DNA from: Antitrichia curtipendula
Lineage: Eukaryota; Streptophyta; Bryopsida; Hypnales; Leucodontaceae
Length of the DNA stretch: 64,000 bases
Direction of reading: 5' to 3'
Assembly (NCBI GenBank): GCA_951230915.1
Contig: OX579635.1
Span: forward strand, 27,156,001 to 27,220,000
Under the pieces are notes generated by a model. It was not told where the DNA came from. It did not search any database and saw only the letters and a list, made by a program, of their open reading frames with translations. This document shows positions 47,374 to 64,000 of this stretch, piece after piece. Positions within the stretch are counted from its first letter, which is position 1. Each line of letters opens with the position of its first letter. The position numbers and the translations under genes are program-made.

Positions 47374-47825
47374 TATAGGTAATTAAATCTAAAATGGACC
47401 ACTTTTCAAAATTGACCCCTATTTTTGAAGGGAAATTGAATAGGAAGGATACCCAAAATGAAGCACATGACAAAGATAAATGTAATGTGAAATTTGAGTA
47501 GTGAATAGCTCTATTTATAGTACTATGGAGGTGACAACCTTAGAAGTGGACAATTTTGAATACCCTTTCTATTGCTTTAACTTCTTTTCATTGTCATTCT
47601 TCGCGTGCATCAAATGCATTATGGCATCACCTACACAACACTTTTAGCACCCTACACCTTGCATCTTTGAAAATTTGTAACCAATTCACACTATGTCCAA
47701 AAATTACGGAACCACTTGCATTTTGAATCATAGTCCTTCACTAATGTGCATAAATTGTTCATTTTCTAGAGCATATTGGTCATGCCATAGAGCTTATTTG
47801 TGCGAGTTATTTTAGGTGTATAGGC
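47374..47825 (+). mobile_element. AAGGTAAC-type element, copy 2 (about 450 bp)
   Basis: Direct copy of 45029-45491 with diverged ends: the left reads AGGTAATTAAATCTAAAATG and the right TTATTTTAGGTGTATAGGCC. The interior blocks are in the same order. Confidence 0.75.
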
Positions 47826-48334
47826 CTTCACCAATGTGGAGAAGTTGTTTTTTGTTTTTTAGAGCATATTGGTCATGCCACAAAGCTTATTCTTGGACTG
47901 TACATACTCATAGGCTCCATAGGATTAAAGTAAGGCCACAATACAACCTCAAAGTATCATTAATTATGTTTTAAGCCCCAGAACTGAAGCATGCAACCAA
48001 TAATGCGCACTAGCATAGTTAATCGTTTCCTCTTCAGAATTAATTGTCTCTGCTCCTGCTCTCGACATCAGAGGAGCCTAAATCTAGCCTTGTTAAAGTA
48101 CATAAATTCAAGCCAGAGGACATTCCTCCGATTAAGAGGCCTAATCAGGGAAGAAGATTCTTGACTCCATTCTCAGCAGTAACAATAAAATCTTTCAACT
48201 AAACCGTCTGCTGTACAATGTTAAAGTTTCAGTCAACAAACAGAATAGCTGGATAAGCAGGGCCATGTAACAAAGAGCCCCAACTACCTACGTTGTATAC
48301 ATTGAGCATCTTCTTGTGTACATGGAGATACACT

Positions 48335-51315
48335 TTAACCAACGCTTCCCTCCAACTTCAAGCTCATCAACTGATTCACCTCAGCAGCGAATTCCAGAGG
48401 AAGCTCTTTGAAGACATCCCTACAGAAACCTCCAATAATAGCAGCCACTGCCTTCTCTGCATCAATACCTCGCTGTTGGAAATAAAACAACTGATCTTCA
48501 CCAATCTTTGAGGTACTTGCTTCATGCTCCACTCGGGCAGATGGATCCTTCACCTACATATGCAAAATAGGGAAGCGTGATCAATAAGCAGAAGACCTCA
48601 GCATTGAATATGCAATACATCAAGAAAACCAACGAAGAAGTAAAGTGGCATAACAGGATCTGTGCATCGACTAAATCACAAGCAATACTGAAAAGGAAGG
48701 AAATCTGCAAATGACTGGCACATACTGTAATATAAGGATAAGTGTTTGCTCCAGCTTGATCTCCAATAAGCATAGAATCGCATTGTGAGAAATTTCTCGC
48801 ATTATAGGCTGAGGGTTGAACCTGCATTGACACAGCAAAGCAAAGTCACACATGAATATTTTGAGCACATAAAATAGAGAACCCAATTGTGTGCGAGTCC
48901 CTTGCTTAAAAATCACCCATTTACAATGCAAGTGTCATCCAAAATACGTGAGTTGTAAGATTAGCTTCTAGGTTCTATAAGACTCATCCATGAGATACAT
49001 CATAGATATAATACTCATGGTTCAAGGTTAGTCCAGGCTCATGATTGAGACCCTACAAACTCAAACGTCAAAAATTCATGACTTATTCGTACAGTGTCCC
49101 AATATTTTACCTGTTCAGTAGCGTTAAAACTAAGAAATCTACGAGGAATTTGCAGAAATGCTCAACTAGGCCCTGCTCTGGATTTGAACAAGCTTTCCAA
49201 CGAGCTATCCAGTGGTTGGATTTTCAAAACAAGCTCTTGATTACTCGATTGAGAAACAGGTAATCTACTTCGGGACAATTGTTATTGACAAAAAAGTGCC
49301 AATTGATTCGGGAAGAGGCAGTATATTACTGCTTTAGAGTCTTCTCAGAACAGGGTCCAGTTCTCACGATTATCGGTGATTAAAACTCTCGCCAAAAACC
49401 AAGAACTTTTAGACACAAACCTGAACAAGGCCCCTGTAGCAGTTCACGGATCGCCCTGCCGAAATCCCCTTGGATACAATCCGACTCCGGGTGTTCTTCC
49501 CCACATGAATCATCTTCGTTCCCGTGTCCGCCTGTTGCATATTATTCGTCAAAGCAACCGAGTAAAACTCTCCAATCGAGTTATCTCCTTTCAAAACCAC
49601 ACTCGGATATTTCCACGTGATCGCCGACCCGGTCTCCACTTGCGTCCACGAAATCTTCGATTTCGCCCCGTCACACAACCCTCGCTTGGTAACAAAGTTA
49701 TAAATCCCCCCCTTCCCATTAGCGTCCCCTGCATACCAGTTCTGCACAGTGGAGTATTTAATCTCCGCACCAGAAGCACAGTAAAGCTCCACCACCGCAG
49801 CGTGAAGCTGGTTCTTATCATACGCCGGAGCAGTGCACCCCTCCAAGTAGCTCACATACGCATTGTCGTCACACACGATGAGCGTTCGTTCAAATTGACC
49901 GGTTTCCATGGCATTGATCCTGAAGTAGGTCGAAATTTCCATGGGCGACACGGTGTCCTTGGGGACGTAACAGAAGGAGCCGTCACTGAAGACGGCCGAA
50001 TTCAAAGCAGCATAGTAGTTGTCTGCAACAGGCACCACCTTGCCGAGGTACTTCTTCACAAGCTCAGGATACTCTCGAATGGCTTCAGAGATCGAACAGA
50101 AAATCACACCAGCTGCCATGAGCGTTTTCCTGTGGGTGGTGGCAATGGAGACGCTGTCGAACACGGCGTCCACTGCCACATTGGCCAGACGTTTCTGCTC
50201 ACTCAAGGGGATGCCCAGCTTGGCGAAAGTCTCCAGAAGGTCAGGGTCGACCTCGTCCAAGCTCAACTTGGTCTCCTTTTCCTTGGGCTCCGAGTAGTAG
50301 CAGACGTCCTGGAAATTGATGGTTGGGTACTTGTTGTCCGACCATGTGGGCTCCGTCATCTTCTGCCACTGCTTGAAGGCGTTCAAGCGAAAGTTGAGCA
50401 TCCACTCAGGTTCCTTCTTCTTGGCGGAGATTAGGCGTACGGTTTCTTCGGATAGGCCCTTGGGAATTGAAACTGACTCGATGTCGCTCACGAAACCGTA
50501 CTTGTAGTCGCGCTGCAGAAACTGCTGGATGGTGTCGTCGCTGGAGCCCTTCGCCGGAGCCTCATACACTGCAAAATTTGGAAACAACCTAAAAAAGCTT
50601 TCCAGAAACAAACCTCTATTGAGGCTCACATACATGTGGATACAGCGGCGAGTCCCAATGAAATTCTACGAAATTCTATCCACATCGCTTGAGACCTTGA
50701 CCCGCGTCTCAAACACTGCAGAGGCAATCACGTATGAAACACGCCATGGTACCCTAAAAAGTTCGCCCAGAGTCGAATTTTGCATATCTTAAACCACTAC
50801 CACCAAAATTGAGACCAGTGGGATGCAGAGATTGTACACACTTTTGGTACAAGGGACTCCAAACGAAATTTTATGCAACTCTACCCACATCGAGACTGTT
50901 ATAAAACAGAGAATCAGGGAAATTCACATCGCAAACACGCCCTGGCACCCTAAAGAGCTTGCCCATAGCCGAAATTTTAACCCCAACTGCAGATCATCTC
51001 CAAACGAACAATTCTCTGCAATTCTATCCACATCGTGAAACTGGAGAAGCGATAACTACCTGGAGAAGCAGCTTCCTGCACTTCGGCAACGATTCCAGTC
51101 GCACGCGACGGCCGCGCCGAAACCCCAACAGGCTCAAACGCGCGCTTGCTCCCGGCGCTCACCTTCCTGAGTCCGCGACAGACGGGAAACGAGTGCCCGC
51201 TTCCCATTCCCACCACCGACGACGACGAGGCGCCATACCTGCACCTGCAAGCCGCGGCGGCAGCAACAGCAGTTGGGGTCGTCGCTACCTTCCCGACGTC
51301 CACCACCATCGCCAT
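48335..51315 (-). CDS. SUFB: Plastid Fe-S cluster assembly protein SufB, four exons
   Basis: Scaffold subunit of the SUFBC2D complex that builds Fe-S clusters in plastids. Minus-strand exons 51315-51060, 50568-49421, 48821-48726 and 48553-48335 join in frame to 572 aa; the stop is TAA at 48337-48335. Seen: a first exon rich in Ala, Ser, Arg and Val, as expected for a chloroplast transit peptide, then the mature protein from [20 protein letters not shown]. Conserved blocks include [93 protein letters not shown] and [20 protein letters not shown]. The end is [15 protein letters not shown], as in plant SufB. Intron 1 separates the transit peptide from the mature protein. No frameshift is seen and the enzyme core looks intact. 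Confidence 0.95.
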
Positions 51316-52124
51316 GGCTCCTTCTCTCCCTCAACCTTAACTATCCAACTCTATCCACACCTAAAAACCCACAACCAAATCTGAACAAACGTACGCAAAT
51401 CCCTTCCAATTCTCACCTTCGGAACGTGCCTGACACAAGGGAATTACGTAACAACGGGATACTAAGAGAGAAAAGAGAGGGCGGCGAATATGATGATAGG
51501 CAACTTCCGGAGCCCGAGCAACTTCGTCAGGAGTCCCACCTGGCGAGCAAAGCGGCGACGTTGGACCGTTGATGGGACCCATCTAACGACGGAGATTGCA
51601 TCTCAGGTGTTGCCAGTGTGTGGAGAGCGCATGGATGGCTTGGATTGTGATTGCTTCATCGGTTGGTACAATTTGTACCGGCCAATGAGCTTCGACTCTT
51701 GCGATTGTACCCTGCAACAGAAAATGGGTGGATTGAATGTAACTGCTGGTCCGGGAATATTCGGTTCCATCGTCAGTCTCGCAGACAAGTGCCGAAATAT
51801 CTGCATCACGACAGTTGGAGTTGGCCGGGTTACGAGAATAATATCTGGGCAGTGGGGTCGGTTACAAGTGGAATGGAATTAGGGTTGCAAGGATGGGGGA
51901 ATGATGGAAATGTTAAATTGCTGGTATTTCGGATGCGTCCTTGGTATGGTCTCAGGGTGCGCAGGTCGTCTTGATTCTTGAAACCCTAATAAGTGCCATT
52001 GGGGTGCATAAGTTGTACAGTCGATCCATGCCTGCGGTGCACACACGTATGTGGGCTTACCAACTTCCACATCATGCTCTCACCTTACATCTGCAGCGCT
52101 TCGCCAAGAACACGCAACCCTTGC
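51316..52124. promoter_or_regulatory. Divergent intergenic region between SUFB and the hexokinase gene
   Basis: 809 bp between two start codons on opposite strands, so both promoters and both 5' leaders must fit here. Open frames within it show no family resemblance and may be leader sequence. No TATA box is obvious on either side. Confidence 0.55.
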
Positions 52125-57218
<5,094 letters not shown>

Positions 57219-58475
57219 TACCAAACACCACATGAGAAAGTACCTATTAAGTAATCCCAGCTTCTTTCCTTCGTAGAATTGATCATACTGGTCTACTTTT
57301 GATTCAAGACGCTCTAGAAACTCTGAAGACTTGAAGTGATGATAACAGAAAGACAAATATTTGTTGTCACTCAAGGGTAGAGGATGCAGCACACCACTTG
57401 CTTGTAGAAATGCAGAAATGCATTCTGCGCAATGGACTTTCAATTTTGGTTCAAGCAAATTTAAAATACGATGGTATGAAGAATGATATGAAAGAATCCT
57501 GAATACTATTCTGCTTCTAGTACACAACAAAACTACACGGGTTATCACTTATGATATGCCCAGCGAAGAAAAGAGCCTTGACAAGGTCGTGCAGCTGTTT
57601 TCATTCACAACACATCCCAAGCCTCAAACTCTTCAGAAGGCTTCCGGAGACATATCGTGCCAAACAATTATTTGCCTAGTCTCGTACAACTCCGACTACA
57701 AACCAGTAACTAATTCGCATGTTTTGCGGTTGTGACATGGATTTTGCCATACAGCTGCCAAAACTAATTCATAATGACCTTGAATTAAAATGTGATGCCC
57801 AAACCAGTCAACGTGTATATAGATATGTTACGTTTCAGAAACCAACGTAAACAATTGAGAACTGTATTTGTACGCAACGCAAAACTGAACAGCTCATGAA
57901 GTTAAGTGCTCGTTTCCTCGAGTAACTTAACCAGAAACTGGAATACCATAGATTCATAAGGATGGTGTTCATTGTATGATTGAACACTACATACTAAGAA
58001 GCGACACTTAAAGTACAACCTCTTATTCTCTACGCAGAGGGACTCGGTGAGCCAAAGAATGTGAAATAATCGTAGACTAGTCTAAAGTTCCAGGACGGAA
58101 CTCCGCAAGCAAGGCTGCACAAAGGTTTGCTCCACTGTCGGCAAAGAGAGCTAAGTTCTTGCTTCGCGAAGACGAAGACGTGACAACTAACCAAAACCCT
58201 CTCGACACTTTCATGAAGCAGCATGGAGCCACAGGGAGGATGCAATTGGAAAAGAGTAACGAGGATCTAGAGTCATAACCCCTGTCCATTCCTTAACTCT
58301 CAGAGAATCGCAGATCTCTAAGATCTGACGATCCTGATTTAGTGTGGAGGAGAGGGTAATGTCCAACAACTGTCTCGAGTATCCGAGCCCTCTGCCAGTT
58401 ATCTATTAAATGAGAAGGCGGCAGCACACTCCAAGACAGCATATCAAAACTCAGAAACAGGATAAAAATATTAAC
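57219..58475. other. Convergent 3' region of the hexokinase and LysM genes, no gene seen
   Basis: The 3' ends of the two genes face each other here. Only short frames without family resemblance are present. The region should hold both 3' UTRs and polyadenylation sites. Confidence 0.5.
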
Positions 58476-60236
58476 CTAATCCAAGGCAGCTTTAGCGTTA
58501 CGGTACACTGATGTGATACCTTCGAATAGGTTGAATGATCCTGTCGAAGGCACCCTTTCCTGTAAAGGCCTGCCACCTTCTTGGGAGGCAGCTGGAGTAG
58601 TAATCGGCATTACCTTCGATAGAAGACCCTCAACAGCCTCCTTCCTTCCTAAAAGAGCACCTCTAATGCTCTTCATTCCGCTTGGTCCTTCGCTCGAATT
58701 GGAATCCTTCAGTCTTGGCGCTGCAGGGTTCATCTTCGAGAAGTTGACTTTGTCACTGACATCGTCTCTCGTTCGCCTCCTGATGGGTCTTTCCTTACTC
58801 GATAATTCGCCTTCTCTTGATATTTCCTTACTAGGCTTCATCAGAAGGCTGGTCTCTGTCGATTCTGGCGCATTTGTCGACCAACTGGAACCAATTAAGT
58901 GGTTACAAGATTCTCGTGTGCAACCACACGTCCTGTAATCCCCCGTGGAATGTCGCCGAGAGTGAGCTGAGTTTGGTGGGCGGTGCACAGGCACAAAAGA
59001 TGCATCGCCGGTTTCCTTGTCAAGGTTAATGGTAGCCATTTCTACGCCGTCTTCTCCAGCTGCGGAAGGTAGACCGTAATAGTTTCGCAACAACGCCATT
59101 GTCGATGTTTCTTGTGCCTTGCTGCTTGGAAAACTGTGGTCGTGGCTACCAGCAGGGTGCAGGTGAGAAGTGGATGGACCATTCTCAAATCTGCAAGACA
59201 TGTGGCCACCAACCTATCAGACTTTTTTTTAGAATTAATTCCTAGACATGTAAAAACTGTACATGCAATTCTCAAATCACAAATAGGGATTTCCCAAAGG
59301 TAGAGGATACAAATACCCTTGGAAACCTGATCACATCTCTTATTGAATGACCCCTGTAACCAACAGCAACTCATCTATTCATACACTTGGTCGGCCTTGA
59401 ATTTAAGCCTGACTTGGCTAAACGTCTATGCCGCTGATCATTGAATGGAAATGGGGTTGACTAGTATCCCTTCTTTGGTGGTCTACAACCTCCCACTTTG
59501 AAAGATTGCACAAGAAATGATCTCAGAGGGAATTAAAATTTGATTTCAACGGATTTGGCTCTTGTACGCAAAGTGATCTCTCGATGAGCTCTTTAGTGAT
59601 CTCTCAATGAAAGCACACTCCTACATATTGGTTATAATGCTTGAAGTTGCACGCAAAGTGTATCACTACAATAGGGATTTCCAGTGATCAAAGAGAAAGT
59701 ATACCACAAGAGTATAAGATCTGCAACCCAACCAAAACCCCATTCCTTACTTTGACTAACCCTAACCCTTAAGCACCTACGAGGTCTTTTGAAGCTATCT
59801 CTTTTCCTAAAACCAATCACAACTTGAGTAAAGAAACAACAATCGAACCTCGATCCAGGAGGATGCCTGCCAGGTGTCGGTATCCGAAGAGCCTTCAGTG
59901 CAAACATTTGCAAATCGGTCGTGAGCCCATTCAAACGTTTGATATCTGCCACCTGCAAGCACACGCACAACCAAAAAGTGAGATCGGCTGCCAACCCACA
60001 ACAAACCCTAACTTACAACACAATAACAGCCTTCCTTCACAAGTTTTTACCTCAACACCATATTTAATGGCAACGCCGGCGAGAGTATCAAGCCTCGTCA
60101 CAACGTGTTCGATGTAGGGTCCACTACTCCCCGAAGTGCTTGCTTCACTTCGCAAATCGTCCACCACAAAACTAGATGACGGCATGTCAGCCCTAGTCCA
60201 CTCCTTCTCGGTTCCCGGAAGGCTTGGTGGCCCCAT
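58476..60236 (-). CDS. Intracellular LysM-domain protein, three exons
   Basis: Minus-strand exons 60236-60051, 59952-59849 and 59190-58476 join in frame (phases 0 and 2) to 334 aa. The ATG at 60236 is preferred over an upstream in-frame GTG. Seen: a short polar N-terminus with no signal peptide, one LysM motif at about 41-87 (YIEHVVTRLDTLAGVAIKYG then VADIKRLNGLTTDLQMFALK), PTPGRHPPGSR after it, and a long Ser/Arg/Pro-rich tail without known domains. It contains ALLRNYYGLP and a C-X-C-X3-C-like CGCTRESCNHL. The combination fits the plant family of cytoplasmic or nuclear single-LysM proteins, which differs from LysM receptor kinases because it has no secretion signal, transmembrane segment or kinase. 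Its function is not well known. LysM motifs bind N-acetylglucosamine polymers when secreted, which may not apply here. Confidence 0.88.
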
Positions 60237-63200
60237 ACAAGAATCCACTCAAACACCGAAGTGATCAAAAACCACTCAGATTAAACCTAAACCAAAAAAA
60301 AAATACAAAATCTAGCTCCGCATTCAAATCCTTCAAGCGATCAGGTAGATCTGCTCCTCAGCAATGAGCATACATCGCAATCGTCGAGTTAGGGTTCCAA
60401 ACTCCCAAACCGACTCGATCCTAAAACAGAACGCAAGGAAAGCTCAGAAATACTCCCACCAAAGCTTGACAAACTGCGTTTCAAATGCAAATCAAATGCG
60501 TCCACTGCCAGTTGGCGAGAAACTCCGGGACGCGGTAAAGTCGATCTAACAAAGGGGCAAAAACAAATGCCAGAACAGAGTGAGCTTGCCAGTCTAGTGT
60601 ACTGTAGAAATCTTTCGAGAGTGGGACGGAACTGTTCAGGTGTGTCTATTTCTGGCTCTGTGGCATTGGCTTGGAGTGTGGCCAAGTCCAACCTTGAGGC
60701 AGAGCTTCAGAGCAATGGAATACTCGCAACGCAGTCATCGCGACAAATCATGGTTCTGTGATGAGGGAACGGGCACTGGAGAGAGAGAGACGGACGAACA
60801 GTTCGATCTTACAGGTGTTGTTTCTCATCCATCCCTATTCTTTTTCATCCAGAGTTCGTGCATACTAGTATTTGAGTTCAATATTGAGAACCAATCACAG
60901 AGGGGCAGGGGATCAGGGGGTTTATTGTTTTTTAATGGATTTGTGGACTGAAAGGGAGGAGTCTCTGCATTGACAGAAGCTATATGGGAGGAAGTTTGTG
61001 TTAATTTAGTAATTAACCTGCTAAGTAAAAGAAAGCATCACTTCAAATATTTTTTATACTGACTTTTGACAAACTTTCCTTTAGAAAAAAGCATCTCCAT
61101 TGTTTCACAGTACGAGCATCCAACTTGACCATTATAGAGACCGGACTTCAAGATCTCCCCCACCACAAACACATCAAATAAAAAATTCAACCCAACCTTT
61201 GCATAATGAGCACCCAACACGCCATCCTTTGGGGCCCATGTAGCTCTTCTTGTTGTCTTGACTATGTTTTTATGACAATTTTTGTATCATTTGGCTAAAA
61301 TAGCAACTTCCACCAATGAGAGTGCAAAAACTAATGCAAGTTCAAAAATCAGGTTGAATATTGCAAAGATATGGTGAAAGTCTTGAAAGGTGGTTGAGTA
61401 TGCAAAAAGCAATTTTGAGAGCCTAATTTGTAGCCCAAGGGTGGCGATGGTCCATAGAAAGTTTGGTCTAGATAGAGAATGAAGAAGAGGTGTTTTGAAA
61501 AAAGAAAATGGTAGTAGGAAAGTAGAGCATTCATTTGCCTCATGCTAGTAATAAATTAGAGACCAAAATGCGTTTTTGCACTAAAACAAAGGCTTATAAG
61601 AATTTAATCATGTATCTCTTTATGGTACTTGTGCACAAGTTCATAAGCCAAATTGAGCCCAAACCAAGCTTAACAATTAGACTTGCCTTTTAATTTCAAT
61701 ATCTAACTTTTTGTTTCTCTTTTAAAAATAAAATAACTTGGGATTTGAGAAGAAGAAGATCGTTTGCCTTTTAAACACCTCTATTGGTATTTACAAAGTC
61801 ATAATTCAATCTTATTCCAATATTAATTCCATATTTAACAAAATATTGGATCAATTTTTAAATTAGCATTGAAATTGTTCTTTAAAAGCATAAATCTAAT
61901 TCATATCATTGTTATGTCCTATTTTGTTGAATCAATATGACTTCAATAATTGCAAATTTGATAGTCAATCAATACAATGTAGGTATGACATCATAATTTC
62001 AAATTAATTAATAATAGGGCCCCATATTGACTTTTCAATATTTATCAAATCAATATTGTTTTAACTCCATAATCAATTTCTTGAATTATAGATGGAGTGC
62101 AAAATGCCCTTTGCTCTTCAAAGAATGCATTTTCCATCCATCTAAATTTTACTTAGTTCTTGTGCTAGTTGAATAACATCTTGAACATTGTATGTCTTTC
62201 AAAATACCTTTTAACAATATTCTATAAATTAAAAAAATTGGAAGTATATCAAATCAAAAAGTACATTTACCTTTGTATTTCCAAAAGTGATTCTGCAAAA
62301 ATGAATTGCACAATGCAAAAACATTGTATACAAACTTATATGGATCCCAATAGCATTGTTGAAGACCAAGGAATAGAGGCTCAAAGCAAAGAATGACATC
62401 ATTTGTGTGGGCTAGGGAAGTTTGGCCATTTTGATCATTCTTTGGAAAATACTTTATCCTAGATTGAATTTGTAGTTGAATGTTTTGATTGACTATTCTA
62501 CATTCTACAATTTGTCAACAATCTACTATAGTGTACATTCAAAAAGGATTCAGATCCCATCTTCTTGTCAGAAGATTAGTTTTAAAGTGATCTTCCAAAT
62601 AAGATTTCTTCAATTTTTGCATTTATTGCTCTCTTAGGTATTTCGGACAATTTGCAAATTAGGGTTCATTGGGTGTTTTTTTCAGTCTCTCAAATTTTAA
62701 GGTAAGAGATCCTATTTAAGCCATATGATTGTTTGTATCATTTTGTAACTACTATGTACTAGTATAGTACCAATGGAAATTTGATGTACATTACCAATAC
62801 ATAGTGGCACAAGCAAGATGGCTTTCTGAATTGTGGCTTCAGTGGAGGGGTCATCTTTACCTCTAAAGGTTTGAAGCACATTTGGGGTACAAATAGTGAA
62901 AAATTGCCACTTTTAAGGGCAATGAAAAAAAAACAAGAATTTTTTTTTTCAAAATTCAACCTTACTAAACTACTATGGAAATGTGTGGAAAAAAAATTCA
63001 GAAACTTTGATTGCACAAACTGAAAGGTTATAATGTTTGATGTTTGAAGAAAAAATTGTTTTCCAAATTTTTTTCGACATGGCAACAGACTTGAATTCCT
63101 CCTAAAGTGAGATTTTTATACCATACATTTTTTTTTCTGACATTTGCATTTTGTACGATGTAAGTTGTATACTTGCCAAATTTCAAAATTATTGGAGGAG

Positions 63201-63505
63201 TTTCATACATGTTGCTCAAAGTTGCTTGGGCTACCCCCAAACTTCAGATTAGCATAACTTTTGATCTAGGCAAAAAAACAAGTATATTCCCTCTAGGAGA
63301 GTACATGTTCACACCTTGTGTCAAAATTTGAAGAACATATGACTTCATACACACCTATCCAAGATCACATGTGTACATTCAATGATCATTCGGTCCTTTA
63401 CGTGCTAATTAAACCACCCAATATAATGTTACCCTAACGCAAGCGTCTTGACATCTGAAAGTAGATTCCAATCCAATTCAAGGAGCTTTGCACTCTCTTC
63501 GTAAA
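60237..63505. other. 5' region of the LysM gene, then AT-rich DNA without a gene
   Basis: 60237 to about 60960 should hold the leader and promoter of the minus-strand LysM gene; it is moderately GC-rich. From about 61000 the DNA is AT-rich and no coding family, RNA gene or complete element is recognised up to 63505. Confidence 0.5.
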
Positions 63506-63815
63506 TAAGGTAACGGTCTATAAATGCGACTTGGCTCTAAAAGCGACCTCTAACACAAAGATACATCTTACTTTCTTCAATGTACCAACGTTGGACATTT
63601 CAGGAGGGGGGTGCTTTTAGAAACCATTGCGTTTCAACTTCAAAAATTTGTAATGAATTCCACGAAAGTCCAAAAAATATGAAACAACTTGGATTAGATG
63701 CCAATTTCATTTTTCTTCCTAGTAAAATTTACTGAAAATTGTTTCAAGGAGTTTAGCTTCCCTGAAAATGCAATCAGCTTTTAAAGGGTTGCTTTAACAG
63801 CCCCCTACCTTAATG
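63506..63815 (+). mobile_element. TAAGGTA-terminated DNA element, copy 3 (about 310 bp)
   Basis: Starts TAAGGTAACGGTCTATAAAT and ends CCCCCTACCTTAA. Its interior shares ATATGAAACAACTTGGATTA and TAGTAAAATTTACTGAAAAT with copies 1 and 2, but here those blocks occur in the orientation of copy 1. Diverged and non-coding. Confidence 0.65.
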
Positions 63816-63870
63816 TTGCTTCACATTGCTTGTCCCAAAGCGAGTTGGACAGGCAGATCACATCTAAGCT

Positions 63871-64000
63871 TAAGGTAGTGTGCTGTAATTGCGACCCTCT
63901 CCTTCAAACCGACCCTATAATTAGTTGTAGAATGGATTGCAGGTGATCCTTGAATGGACCACTTTAGCTATTGAATGCATCAAGGAAAAATTGTTTTTCT
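63871..64000 (+). mobile_element. Left end of another TAAGGTA-terminated element (runs off the window)
   Basis: TTAAGGTAGTGTGCTGTAAT at about 63870, with a complete TTAA at its edge, resembles the termini of the elements at 44696 and 63506. The right end would lie beyond base 64000. Confidence 0.4.

Noticed and set aside
49376..50434. A 352-codon open frame on the plus strand
   Set aside because: It lies wholly opposite SufB exon 2, has an Arg/His-rich composition typical of an antisense shadow, and shows no family motif.
51490..51882. 130-codon frame between SUFB and the hexokinase gene
   Set aside because: No recognisable domain; it lies in the region needed for the two promoters and leaders. 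It could be leader sequence, so it was not called as a gene.

Overview
This is nuclear DNA of a land plant. The evidence is intron-split genes with GT/AG junctions whose products are plant-specific: an LDL3-type histone demethylase, an HSPRO protein, plastid SufB, a plant hexokinase and an F-box/kelch protein. The remaining DNA is very AT-rich and full of transposon relics. Protein character and gene structure suggest a non-seed plant, most likely a moss, but this is an inference from reading only.

Layout. 1-877 is the 3' part of an F-box/kelch gene. 878-4345 is non-coding and carries a diverged duplication of about 1 kb; the second copy abuts the 5' region of the next gene. 5293-14225 (+) is a 14-exon LDL3 gene that I could join in frame throughout (about 1763 aa). 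15100-18118 holds a 5'-truncated, frameshifted LINE on the minus strand, split by a TTAA-flanked DNA element. 18996-22135 (-) is a three-exon HSPRO gene; its stop codon lies in a small transposon-like repeat and its introns hold tandem repeats. 23211-48334 is about 25 kb with no recognisable gene, built from short non-autonomous DNA elements, long fold-backs and tandem repeats, some nested. 48335-51315 (-) is plastid SufB, and 52125-57218 (+) is a hexokinase; the two are divergent and share an 809 bp upstream region. 58476-60236 (-) is an intracellular LysM-domain protein. 60237-64000 is non-coding, with two more elements of one repeat family near the right edge.

The genes look like unrelated housekeeping or regulatory genes (chromatin, stress/energy signalling, Fe-S assembly, sugar phosphorylation); I see no cluster with a common pathway. 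The most distinctive feature is the set of short elements. Many have different interiors but share the same edges: a TTAA (or one-base variant) at each end followed by inverted termini such as CCCCTAAAG, CCCTTAAAC or GGTA. This is what would be expected of non-autonomous relatives of a TTAA-targeting (piggyBac-type) transposon. One nested insertion, where removing a 588 bp element restores a 223 bp element matching a 229 bp sister copy, supports transposition directly. No transposase gene is visible here.
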